A stretch of 64,000 nt of DNA from positions 2,108,001 through 2,172,000 of the forward strand of contig NZ_CP130713.1 of the NCBI RefSeq assembly GCF_030553055.1. Reading direction: 5' to 3'. A model generated the notes under the pieces. It was not told the DNA's origin, did no database searches, and saw only the letters and a list, made by a program, of their open reading frames with translations. Of this stretch, positions 1 to 6,563 are shown piece after piece. Each line of letters starts with the position of its first letter. Positions within the stretch are counted from its first letter, which is position 1. This stretch comes from Streptomyces sp. XD-27 (GTDB lineage: Bacteria; Actinomycetota; Actinomycetes; Streptomycetales; Streptomycetaceae). Both the position numbers and the translations under genes were made by a program.

Positions 1-11
1 CGACTCGGAAG

Positions 12-371
12 TTAGGCGCCCGCCTCGTCGTCTCGCCTGCTGGCCTCCTGTGCTGGATCGGCCTCTTCCCGATCGCCAGCAGCGGCCGGTCGGCCTAACC
101 GCGCCCGAACCATGTCCGCGCGCGCAAGCAGAAGTTGCGCCCACGCCTTAATGATCGCGGCAATCCCGGTTAGTCCGGCCGTTGTCAGTGCTGCAATCGA
201 GGCGATCAAGCCAGCCGAGCCCCCCGCACTCTGGATCGAACTCTCACCTACGTGGCCGCGACGCAGCGCGTCTTCCGCCCTCTGTAGTAACTCCTCCTCA
301 CGCTCTGTCAGCCGGTTCCGGTCCTCCCCCGGCGAATCCCCCAACTGACCGTCCCTCGTTTCGTCACCCAT
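12..371 (-). CDS. Small membrane protein, prophage accessory gene
   Basis: A 119-residue protein I do not recognise. It has an acidic, helix-prone N-terminus (about residues 20-40, Glu/Leu/Arg rich), then a Gly/Ala/Ile/Leu-rich segment at about 50-80 that should cross or insert in a membrane, and a charged tail. It runs opposite to the capsid operon. Its ATG has an AGGAG nine bases upstream inside the same near-palindrome that serves the capsid gene on the other strand. It uses rare TTA leucine codons and looks less GC-biased than its neighbours, as accessory phage genes often do. A shadow open frame is possible but less likely given the start site and hydrophobic pattern. Confidence 0.5.
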   Translation of the reverse strand: MGDETRDGQLGDSPGEDRNRLTEREEELLQRAEDALRRGHVGESSIQSAGGSAGLIASIAALTTAGLTGIAAIIKAWAQLLLARADMVRARLGRPAAAGDREEADPAQEASRRDDEAGA

Positions 372-385
372 GCAAGGAGTCTCCT

Positions 386-1392
386 ATGGCGATCACCCTC
401 GCCGAGGCCAAACTGAACACTCTCGATGACATCGACCTCACGGTGATCGACGAGTTCCGCAAGTCGTCCTGGCTGCTCGACAATCTCCAGTTCGACCAGG
501 CCGTGAACCCTGCCGGGGGCGGCGCGACCCTGACCTACGGATACACACGGCTCGTCGCCGAGCGCGGCGCGGCTTTCCGCCCCTACAACACCGAGTACGA
601 GGTCGCCGAGGCCAAACGTGCCCGCTACTCCGTCGACCTGGTGCCGCTCGGCGGCGCGTTCGAGGTCGACCGCGTGCTCGCCAGCCTCGGACCCGCCGCT
701 ACCAACGAGGTCGAGCTGCAAATGGGGCAGACCATCAAGGCCGCTAACGCGTTCTTCTCCGACCAGGTGATCAACGGGCAGCGCGTGCCGACGCCGAACG
801 GCGAGACGGGATTCGACGGGCTCGACGTCGCCCTCGCCGGCAGCTCAACCGAGCTCGGCGCCGACACGGTCCACGACTGGACCGGCGAGGCCCTCGCAGA
901 TGACCGCGCGCGGGCAAACGACGCGCTCGACCTGCTCGACGAGTTCCTCGGCCTCCTCGACGGCACCCCGTCCGCGATCCTGGGCAACAAGCAGACCATC
1001 CTGCGTGTGAAGTCCCTCGCGCGCCGCGCGGGCTACTACACCCGCAGCGAGGACGCGTTCGGCCGCACGATCGACGGATACAACGGCATCCCGCTCATCG
1101 ACCTCGGCGCCAAGGCCGGCACCAACGACCCCGTGATCCCCTGGAGGAGCGGCAGTTCGAGGACAGCGAGGCCGCGTCGGGTACGGGCCTGTCGGACCTG
1201 TACGCCGTGCGGCTCGGGCTGGATGGCTTCCATGGCGTGACCACGACCACAGGCGACCTCGTCAAGCCGTGGCTGCCCGATTTCTCGACCGCCTACGCCG
1301 TCAAGCGCGGCGAGGTCGAGCTCGGCCCCGTCGCCGTCGCGCTCAAGGCGACCCGCGCGGCCGCGGTGCTGCGGAACATCAAGGTGCGGTGA
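386..1392 (+). CDS. Phage major capsid protein, broken by a single-base frameshift
   Basis: Major coat subunit of the prophage head. The ATG at 386 follows AAGGAG. The first ~250 residues read as a typical actinophage coat protein, start MAITLAEAKLNTLDDIDLT. At the C4 run 1138-1141 the frame is lost; the remaining ~83 residues (DSEAASGTGLSDLYAVRLGL onward to 1392) are intact in the -1 frame. Adding one C gives 335 residues, a normal coat length. Other C/G runs in this window show the same defect, so a base-calling error is as likely as real inactivation. Terminase, portal and protease genes, expected upstream, would lie off the left edge. Confidence 0.85.
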
Positions 1393-1396
1393 GCCC

Positions 1397-1651
1397 ATGC
1401 GCTACGAGATCACCGCACCCAGCGGACGCGAGGGCACCGTCGCCGGTATCGCGTTCACCGCCGGGCGCGCCGTCGTCGAAGACCCGGCCGCCGGTGTGCT
1501 GCTCTACTTCCGGCGCCACGGCTTCACCGTCTCCCGCCTCGACGCTCCCGAGCCGCCTCCCATCGGTTTCACGGCCGATCCGCCCGCAGCACCGGACAAG
1601 CCGGTCGCCCGCGCACGCGGCAAGCAGCGCAGCAGCGCGAAGGAGGAGTAA
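1397..1651 (+). CDS. Small head-associated protein
   Basis: An 84-residue protein four bases after the capsid stop. The N-terminal half is compact and mixed alpha/beta in character (RYEITAPSGREGTVAGIAF); the C-terminal third is Pro/Ala/Arg/Lys rich and probably disordered. Small proteins of this size between the coat and connector genes are common in HK97-like siphoviruses, where they may decorate the head or line the neck. No family was recognised, so the role rests on position in the late operon only. Confidence 0.65.
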   Translation: MRYEITAPSGREGTVAGIAFTAGRAVVEDPAAGVLLYFRRHGFTVSRLDAPEPPPIGFTADPPAAPDKPVARARGKQRSSAKEE

Positions 1652-1657
1652 GGGGCG

Positions 1658-2062
1658 ATGGGTCGGATCTACGCCACACCCGAGCAGCTCGTCGCGTGGA
1701 CCCGCCAGCCCGCCCCGGACGCTGCCGAGCGGCTGCTCGCCCGCGCCAGCGAGGACATCGACGCGGCGCTGCTCACCGCCATCTACGACACCGACACCAC
1801 AGGGTTCCCCACCGACGCCGCAGTGCGCGGCGCCCTCGCCGACGCGACGTGCGCGCAAGTCGAATGCTGGCTCGCCACGGGCAGCGACGGCATCACCACC
1901 GCTGAGCAGTGGGACAGCGTCAGCATCGGCCCCGTTTCCCTGTCCGGGCGCAGCAACGTTCCACCTTCCCCCGCCGTGGTCAACGGCGTGGAGATCGCCC
2001 CGCGCGCCCTGCGCATCCTGCGCGGGGCTGGGCTGCTGCCGGGCGAGGTGATCACTTGGTGA
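1658..2062 (+). CDS. Head-tail connector (HK97 gp6-like)
   Basis: A 134-residue, largely helical protein (YATPEQLVAWTRQPAPDAAE, then ARASEDIDAALL) of the head-tail adaptor type that forms a ring below the portal. It starts 7 bases after the previous gene, behind a GAAGGAGG sequence. The last residues GAGLLPGEVITW reappear at the C-terminus of the minor tail protein at 3813-4199, which marks the junction of a tandem duplication. Its stop overlaps the next GTG (GTGA), so translation is probably coupled. Confidence 0.7.
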   Translation: MGRIYATPEQLVAWTRQPAPDAAERLLARASEDIDAALLTAIYDTDTTGFPTDAAVRGALADATCAQVECWLATGSDGITTAEQWDSVSIGPVSLSGRSNVPPSPAVVNGVEIAPRALRILRGAGLLPGEVITW

Positions 2063-2372
2063 CCCGGTACCCGGGTGGCTGCTGCGCCACCGCATCACGG
2101 TCGAGCCCTACCTCGGCGACAGCGCGTACGGCCCGCGCTACGGCGATCGCACCGAGGCGTGCCCGCTGGTCGCCGCGGTGCGCAAACAGGCCGCCGACCC
2201 TGAGGGGCGCGAGGCTCCCGCCACGGCGCAGATCATCGCCGCGCCCGATCTTCACTGCCCGCCCGGTAGTCGACTGACCCTGCCGGATGGGCGCACCGCG
2301 ACCGCCATCACGACCGCACGGCATGCCGCCCCCGGGCTGCCCGTGCCCGCCTGTACGGAGGTGATGTGCTAG
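2059..2372 (+). pseudogene. Head closure protein, copy 1, frameshifted
   Basis: First of two tandem copies; the intact copy is at 4196-4516. Copy 2 reads gtgacccgcgtacccgg at its start, whereas copy 1 has gtgacccggtacccgg, one base shorter. The frame is therefore lost after two codons. From about 2100 the correct frame matches copy 2 closely (for example GSRLTLPDGRTATAITTARH near the end) and stops at TAG 2370-2372. With one base restored it would be 104 residues. Unlike other frameshifts in this window, this one is not in a long homopolymer, and an intact paralogue exists, so real inactivation is plausible. Confidence 0.7.
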
Positions 2373-2376
2373 TGAC
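2336..2376 (+). repeat. Left imperfect direct repeat flanking the inserted gene
   Basis: A 41-base sequence at the end of head closure copy 1, containing GGAGGTGATG. It matches 3777-3817 at 33 of 41 positions by eye. The pair brackets the minus-strand gene 2394-3527 and its upstream region, so the insert sits exactly at a gene boundary. Confidence 0.7.
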
Positions 2377-2393
2377 ACACCAAAATTGCCAGA

Positions 2394-3527
2394 TCAGTCT
2401 CGTGCCAATCGATCCATGATCTTGGATTCATCCCGGTCGATATCAGCTTGAGCATCAACGAACGCGATGGCACATGCATCATTCAGTTCCATCAGCGCTC
2501 GCATGCAGATAAGGTCCTTGAGTCCGGCCCCATTCGGCTTCCCAGCCGTCAGAAGCGCAACTGTTACCTGAATAAGCGAGTTGAGCGCCATACTCGCAGG
2601 CTCGGCGAGACCAACGTTCGTCTTCCCGGCATCTCTTAGCAGTGCGCCGCGGTAATTTATAAAGTTCTGGAAAAACCCTCTCGCCCCACAGTGCACCTCA
2701 CTGCTCGCCCACTGATAATACGGGCGCAGGTGACCGAGGGAAGCTTTCTCCTCAAGGGCGCGAAAATTATCATCGGGTACGAATTTCTTGGCCCAGCCAT
2801 ACACCCGACTAAAGTCAGGTCCGTATTTGTTGAGCATATCCGCGTATCGCCCTTCGAGCTCCTCCAAATATGACTCTTCGAGTGGCTCCATTCCCAGCAC
2901 CTCGTGGACTGCCTGGAACTGGTGCGCCTCACGCCGCAGCGTCACAATTTCGTGATCAAGGAACCTTTCAGCGAGGTCTTCGTGTTCCGGGTCACGCGCC
3001 GAATCACCGATCACGGTTGCGATCACGGCGAACTCATGAAGGGTTCGACATCGCGCCATGGCGCCTTTCGGGTGGCCATGAGAAATCAGAGTGAATACCT
3101 CCAGAGCACCGCGACAGGCGGCAGCGTGGAGGCCAGCAAGCGCTTCACTTTGATTCGCCTGGATCGGGGAAACATTCTCCCGCTCCCCAAGGCTTACCTC
3201 CTGTCCGAGCTCATGAGCACACGACATAGTTATGAAGCACAGATCAAGAGCTCGACGCCAACGCCGCTGAAGTCGCTTATCAAACCGAGCTTCATATCTC
3301 ATATTGACCCGCAGAGCCTTTTTGCTCTTAATTATGCGCGAAGCAATGTCCGGGCCGAATTTATCGACCAGCCGCGGAATCGCCTCTGCTAGGACTTCTT
3401 CCATACGCTGAGGATCAGCGCCACTTTCGATGTGCCGCATCGCGACCTCAAGAAGAGACTCGGCGAAGAAGTCATCACTCTCGACCCTCGACCCCTTGGA
3501 AAGTAGATTTCGCATAGAATCCATCAC
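2394..3527 (-). CDS. DUF5677-like accessory protein inserted in the structural operon
   Basis: A 377-residue helical protein on the strand opposite to the late genes. The middle part (ARCRTLHEFAVIATVIGD, later VHCGARGF) resembles the DUF5677 family, whose members occur sporadically in bacteria and have no settled function; this assignment is from memory. Base composition is visibly more AT-rich than the flanking phage genes. The gene sits between duplicated structural genes with its own upstream region (3528-3776). Start is uncertain: GTG 3527, ATG 3524 and ATG 3512 are in frame, and an AAAGG lies best spaced for 3512. No membrane segment or catalytic motif is evident. A lysogenic-conversion or anti-phage role is inference from position only. 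Confidence 0.65.
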   Translation of the reverse strand: MMDSMRNLLSKGSRVESDDFFAESLLEVAMRHIESGADPQRMEEVLAEAIPRLVDKFGPDIASRIIKSKKALRVNMRYEARFDKRLQRRWRRALDLCFITMSCAHELGQEVSLGERENVSPIQANQSEALAGLHAAACRGALEVFTLISHGHPKGAMARCRTLHEFAVIATVIGDSARDPEHEDLAERFLDHEIVTLRREAHQFQAVHEVLGMEPLEESYLEELEGRYADMLNKYGPDFSRVYGWAKKFVPDDNFRALEEKASLGHLRPYYQWASSEVHCGARGFFQNFINYRGALLRDAGKTNVGLAEPASMALNSLIQVTVALLTAGKPNGAGLKDLICMRALMELNDACAIAFVDAQADIDRDESKIMDRLARD

Positions 3528-3776
3528 CTTTCTGTCGGTTTAATTTCTGCCGTGTCGCGCATGACAGTTCGGACGCAGCGCAATCAGATTGTCGAACACG
3601 TGCCTTTCAACAGCTGCCCAAGGGGTGATGCGCACAATCTCTACGGGCGCCTGACGGAATGTAGGGGATGGGCACCCATGGCCAGCTTCTACAAGTACAG
3701 CTCGTTTCACCCGGCGGGGAGCTGGTCGACCTGAGCCATACAGAAAGCTTATGCAATCAGGCGCGGCATATCCCTA

Positions 3777-3817
3777 GCTGCCCGCACCCGTCAGTATGGA
3801 GGTGATGAGCGAATGAC
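3777..3817 (+). repeat. Right imperfect direct repeat flanking the inserted gene
   Basis: Partner of 2336-2376. It carries the ribosome binding site GGAGGTGATG and the first bases of minor tail copy 1. The same junction without an insert occurs in unit 2 at 4490-4520. The stretch 3528-3776 between the inserted gene and this repeat shows no convincing gene. Confidence 0.65.
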
Positions 3818-4199
3818 GCAGCACACACGGCTCATATGGCGCGGTGAGCAGGCGCTGCGCGGCACTCGCGAGGGCGCCGCCCGTGGGCTGCGGCTCGCCG
3901 CCGAGCACGTGCTCGACCGCACCCGCGCACAGGTCCCGATCGAAGAGGCCACGCTCGAACGCTCGGGCACGGCGACCGTCGATGAGACAGACCTCACCGC
4001 CGCCGTCTCCTACGACACCCCGTACGCGGTCCGGCAGCACGAAGAGCTCGGCTACCGGCACGACGCCGGCCGCAAGGCGAAGTACCTGGAAGACCCGCTG
4101 AACCAGGAGGCCGCCACGGTCGCCGAGATCATCGCCGCCGCGGTGCGGAGGTCGCTGCGCGGCGCCGGGCTGCTGCCGGGCGAGGTGATCACGTGGTGA
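3813..4199 (+). CDS. Minor tail / neck protein (HK97 gp10-like), copy 1
   Basis: A 128-residue protein of the HK97 gp10 / neck type (RGLRLAAEHVLDRTRAQVPI, then YDTPYAVRQHEELGYRHDAG). The paralogue at 4513-4863 is closely similar. Its C-terminus is chimeric: after VRRSLR it carries twelve residues of the connector protein, created by the duplication junction. ATG 3813 has GGAGGTG upstream. Its stop overlaps the GTG of the next gene. Whether both paralogues are incorporated in virions cannot be told; copy 2 has the cleaner terminus. Confidence 0.75.
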   Translation: MTQHTRLIWRGEQALRGTREGAARGLRLAAEHVLDRTRAQVPIEEATLERSGTATVDETDLTAAVSYDTPYAVRQHEELGYRHDAGRKAKYLEDPLNQEAATVAEIIAAAVRRSLRGAGLLPGEVITW

Positions 4200-4516
4200 C
4201 CCGCGTACCCGGATGGCTGCTGCGCCACCGCATCGCCATCGAGCCCTACCTCGGCGACAGCGCGTACGGGCCGCGGTACGGCGACCGCGTCGAGAACGTG
4301 CCCGCCCTGGTCGTCGCCGTGCGCAAGCAGGTGCGCGACGCCGAGGGGCGCGAGGTGCTCGCCACCGCGCAGATCATCGCCGGCCCCGAGCTGGAGTGCC
4401 CGCCCGGATCGCGGATCACGCTGCCCGACGGCCGGACCGCAACGGCGATCAGCACCGCTCGGCACACCGCGCCGGGCTTGCCCGTCCCCGCGTCAGTGGA
4501 GGTGATGTGCGAATGA
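4196..4516 (+). CDS. Head closure protein, copy 2 (intact)
   Basis: A 106-residue protein with the pattern of a siphovirus head-closure or stopper protein: an N-terminal basic stretch (VPGWLLRHRIAIEPY), then a small beta-rich domain ending GSRITLPDGRTATAISTARH. GTG 4196 overlaps the previous stop as GTGA, and its own TGA overlaps the next ATG as ATGA, giving a tightly coupled trio. It is the intact counterpart of the broken copy at 2059-2372. The stopper assignment is from gene order and size. Confidence 0.7.
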   Translation: MTRVPGWLLRHRIAIEPYLGDSAYGPRYGDRVENVPALVVAVRKQVRDAEGREVLATAQIIAGPELECPPGSRITLPDGRTATAISTARHTAPGLPVPASVEVMCE

Positions 4517-4863
4517 CACAGCGCGCCCGCCTGCGCTGGAACGGCGCCGCGGCCACCGCGGCGATCCGCGAGGCAGCAACCCGCGGGCTGCGGATCGGCG
4601 CCGAGCACGTCCTCGCAGCCTCCCGGCAGCGGGTGCCGATCGAAGAGGGCACCCTCGAACGGTCCGGCGTCACGAGCGTGGACGAGCAGCAGCTCGTCGC
4701 CGCCGTCAGCTACGACACCCCGTACGCCGTGCGCGTGCACGAGGACTTGAACGCGCGGCACGCCCCGGGGCGCACCGCGAAGTACCTCGAATCAGTGCTG
4801 CCCGAAGAGGCCGACACGGTGCACGCGCTGATCGCCGCGCAGGTGCGGCGGGCGTTGCGCTGA
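4513..4863 (+). CDS. Minor tail / neck protein (HK97 gp10-like), copy 2
   Basis: A 116-residue paralogue of 3813-4199, with the same YDTPYAVR-VHEDLNARHAPG core and an ending VRRALR that is probably the ancestral C-terminus. GGAGGTGATG lies upstream of ATG 4513. Proteins of this family sit at the neck and help join head and tail. It overlaps both neighbours by four and one bases respectively, typical of the coupled late operon. Confidence 0.75.
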   Translation: MTQRARLRWNGAAATAAIREAATRGLRIGAEHVLAASRQRVPIEEGTLERSGVTSVDEQQLVAAVSYDTPYAVRVHEDLNARHAPGRTAKYLESVLPEEADTVHALIAAQVRRALR

Positions 4864-5294
4864 TGTCGTACACCGTCGATCTGCTCGACGGTCTCGCCCG
4901 CCTGCTCGACGCGCACGGCGTCGGCATCTACCGGCCCGATGGCGTATACGCCGCGGGCGAGACCGCGATCACCATCGCCGCCACCCCGCCCGCCCCCGAC
5001 CGCGTCATCTGCCTGTCCGCGTACCCGGTCACCGACTCGCCGGCGCTCACCGACACCACCACCGGCATACAGGTGCGTACCCGCGCCGGGACCGATCCGC
5101 GCGAGGTGGACCTGCTCGACGATGCCGTGTTCGACGTCCTGCACGCCACCGGCCCGCACCTCTTCGGCACGGTCCGCGTGCAGCTCATCTATCGCGTCTC
5201 TGCCGCGCCGATCGGCGCCGACTCTGTCGGTCGCATGGAGCGGTCGGCGAACTACTACGCCCGCGCGCACCGCGCGCATCCCCGCCTCGAATAG
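4863..5294 (+). CDS. Tail terminator / minor capsid-type protein
   Basis: A 143-residue protein with an N-terminal helical segment (YTVDLLDGLARLLDAHGVGI) and a beta-rich core, in the position of the tail terminator that caps the tail tube before head joining. The start is reached by a one-base overlap with the previous stop. The position just before the tail tube gene supports the role; no catalytic features are expected. Confidence 0.7.
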   Translation: MSYTVDLLDGLARLLDAHGVGIYRPDGVYAAGETAITIAATPPAPDRVICLSAYPVTDSPALTDTTTGIQVRTRAGTDPREVDLLDDAVFDVLHATGPHLFGTVRVQLIYRVSAAPIGADSVGRMERSANYYARAHRAHPRLE

Positions 5295-5305
5295 GAGGAA
5301 CCTTC

Positions 5306-5848
5306 ATGCACACTCCGACCCCGCCGGCCGAGTCTGTGACCGCGCTCGCGCGCCGGTACCGCCTTGAGCTCGACATGGGCACCGAGCACGCCCCGCGCTG
5401 GACGCTGGTGCCCGGCATCACGGAGTTCACGCCGAAAATCGAGCCGACGCAGCAGGATGTCAGCACGTACGACACCGAGGGATGGGTCGAGCAGGCCGTG
5501 ACCATGCTCGCGTGGTCGATCGAGGCCACCATCGCCCACCGCGCGCACCCCAAGACCGGCGCGTTCAACGCCGCGCAGGAAGCCCTGCGGAAGGCGTCGA
5601 TGCGGTTCGGCGCCGAGTCGTATGTGCGGGTGCGCTACTACGACCGCAACGGCGCCGACGACGCGTACGAGGGCACGGCCCTGGTGACGTGGGAGCCCGA
5701 GGGCGGAGGCCCGGATGAGGTCGACACCATCGAGGTCACGCTGACCGGCTCGGGCGCGCTGACGCCGATCTGCAATCCCGCCCGTCCGGTCTTCCTGCGC
5801 CCGTCGGACGAGCCGACGTTCGCCGGCGACGACGAGGCGGCTGCCTGA
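5306..5848 (+). CDS. Major tail (tube) protein
   Basis: A 180-residue beta-rich protein (WTLVPGITEFTPKIEPTQQD, DTEGWVEQAV, then VEVTLTGSGAL-like strands) typical of actinophage tail tube subunits, which polymerise around the tape measure. GGAGG lies ahead of ATG 5306. Its stop overlaps the following ATG by one base. Placement between the terminator and the chaperone genes fits siphovirus order. Confidence 0.8.
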   Translation: MHTPTPPAESVTALARRYRLELDMGTEHAPRWTLVPGITEFTPKIEPTQQDVSTYDTEGWVEQAVTMLAWSIEATIAHRAHPKTGAFNAAQEALRKASMRFGAESYVRVRYYDRNGADDAYEGTALVTWEPEGGGPDEVDTIEVTLTGSGALTPICNPARPVFLRPSDEPTFAGDDEAAA

Positions 5849-6339
5849 TGGCGTTCAAGGCCCTTGGTGAACTCCTCGACGAATCCCTGCACCTGCCGAT
5901 CAAGGGGCACACCTACACCGTGCCGCCGCCATCTGCCGAGACCGGTCTGCGGGTACAGGCGCTGATCAACGCCGCCGCCATCGCCGCGGACGGGGGCCAG
6001 GCCGATGAGGACGTGCTCGCCGATGCGGCCGAGCGTGACCTGTACCGCGACGTACTCGGCACTGCGCACGATCAGATGGTCGCCGACGGCGTGACCTGGC
6101 CGGCGCTCAAGCACGCCGCCATTACGGCCATGGTCTGGATCGCGCAGGACGCGGCGGCCGCAGAGCGGTATTGGAACGCCGGCGGCGACCCTTCTCGGCT
6201 GGCCCCGAACCGGGAAGCGAGGCGCGCGCAGAACCGATCGGGCGCGGCGAACTCGACCCCGAATCGGGGCTCTATGAGTGGTACGAGTACCCGCCCGGCG
6301 TCCGGCCCCACCGCGGCAACGCCTCGGCCGCCGGCCTGA
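5848..6339 (+). CDS. Tail assembly chaperone, upstream-frame product
   Basis: A 163-residue product whose first ~120 residues are convincing (an acidic helical domain, GLRVQALINAAAIAADGGQA). Its end after about 6215 is Ser/Thr/Pro/Arg-rich and looks like out-of-frame translation. This is the gpG-like half of the chaperone pair that coats the tape measure during tail assembly. It precedes the tape measure gene, as in nearly all siphoviruses. See the entry for the -1 frameshift product. Confidence 0.8.
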   Translation: MAFKALGELLDESLHLPIKGHTYTVPPPSAETGLRVQALINAAAIAADGGQADEDVLADAAERDLYRDVLGTAHDQMVADGVTWPALKHAAITAMVWIAQDAAAAERYWNAGGDPSRLAPNREARRAQNRSGAANSTPNRGSMSGTSTRPASGPTAATPRPPA

Positions 6340-6557
6340 CCTGGGCGCGGATCCTCGACGAGTGGCCGCTCGTCGAGGCCGACCTGCACGAGCTGTACGG
6401 GATCGACCTCGGCGACCGGGCCCTGCTCCAGGCCCGCTCGTGGCGCTGGCTGCGCATACGGATTCTCGGCCTGCTGTCGGCCGACTCCCGCCTCGCCCGC
6501 CTCCTCACCCCGCCCGACCGCACCCCGGCCGCGTCCGGCCCCCAACCAAGGAGGTGA
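5848..6557 (+). CDS. Tail assembly chaperone, -1 frameshift product (gpGT-like)
   Basis: A long-tail-tube chaperone made by a programmed -1 frameshift is known in lambda (gpG/gpGT) and most siphophages. Here the frame that ends at 6557 is exactly -1 relative to the 5848 frame. It carries a clean coding signal (ESGLYEWYEYPPGVRPHRGN, then WARILDEWPLVEADLHELYG), with no good start of its own. The switch should lie near 6190-6220 (run CCCTTCT, GGCCCCG, CGGGAAG). I could not identify a canonical XXXYYYZ heptamer, so the slip site is unassigned. Confidence 0.7.
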
Positions 6558-6563
6558 CGCGCC

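Larger units (their letters stand above)
2025..4863 (+). repeat. Tandem duplication of a two-gene head-tail unit
   Basis: Unit 1 runs from the 3' end of the connector gene (about 2025) through head closure copy 1 and minor tail copy 1 to about 4160. Unit 2 runs from about 4160 through head closure copy 2 and minor tail copy 2 to 4863. The junction is visible because minor tail copy 1 ends RRSLR and then continues with the connector's own GAGLLPGEVITW, whereas copy 2 stops after RRALR. Without the inserted minus-strand gene the two units have nearly equal length (about 0.7 kb). Copies have clearly diverged, so the event is not recent. Confidence 0.85.

Noticed and set aside
3552..3734. A 60-residue plus-strand frame between the inserted gene and the neck gene
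   Set aside because: No ribosome binding site or protein-like pattern; this is the promoter side of the minus-strand gene.
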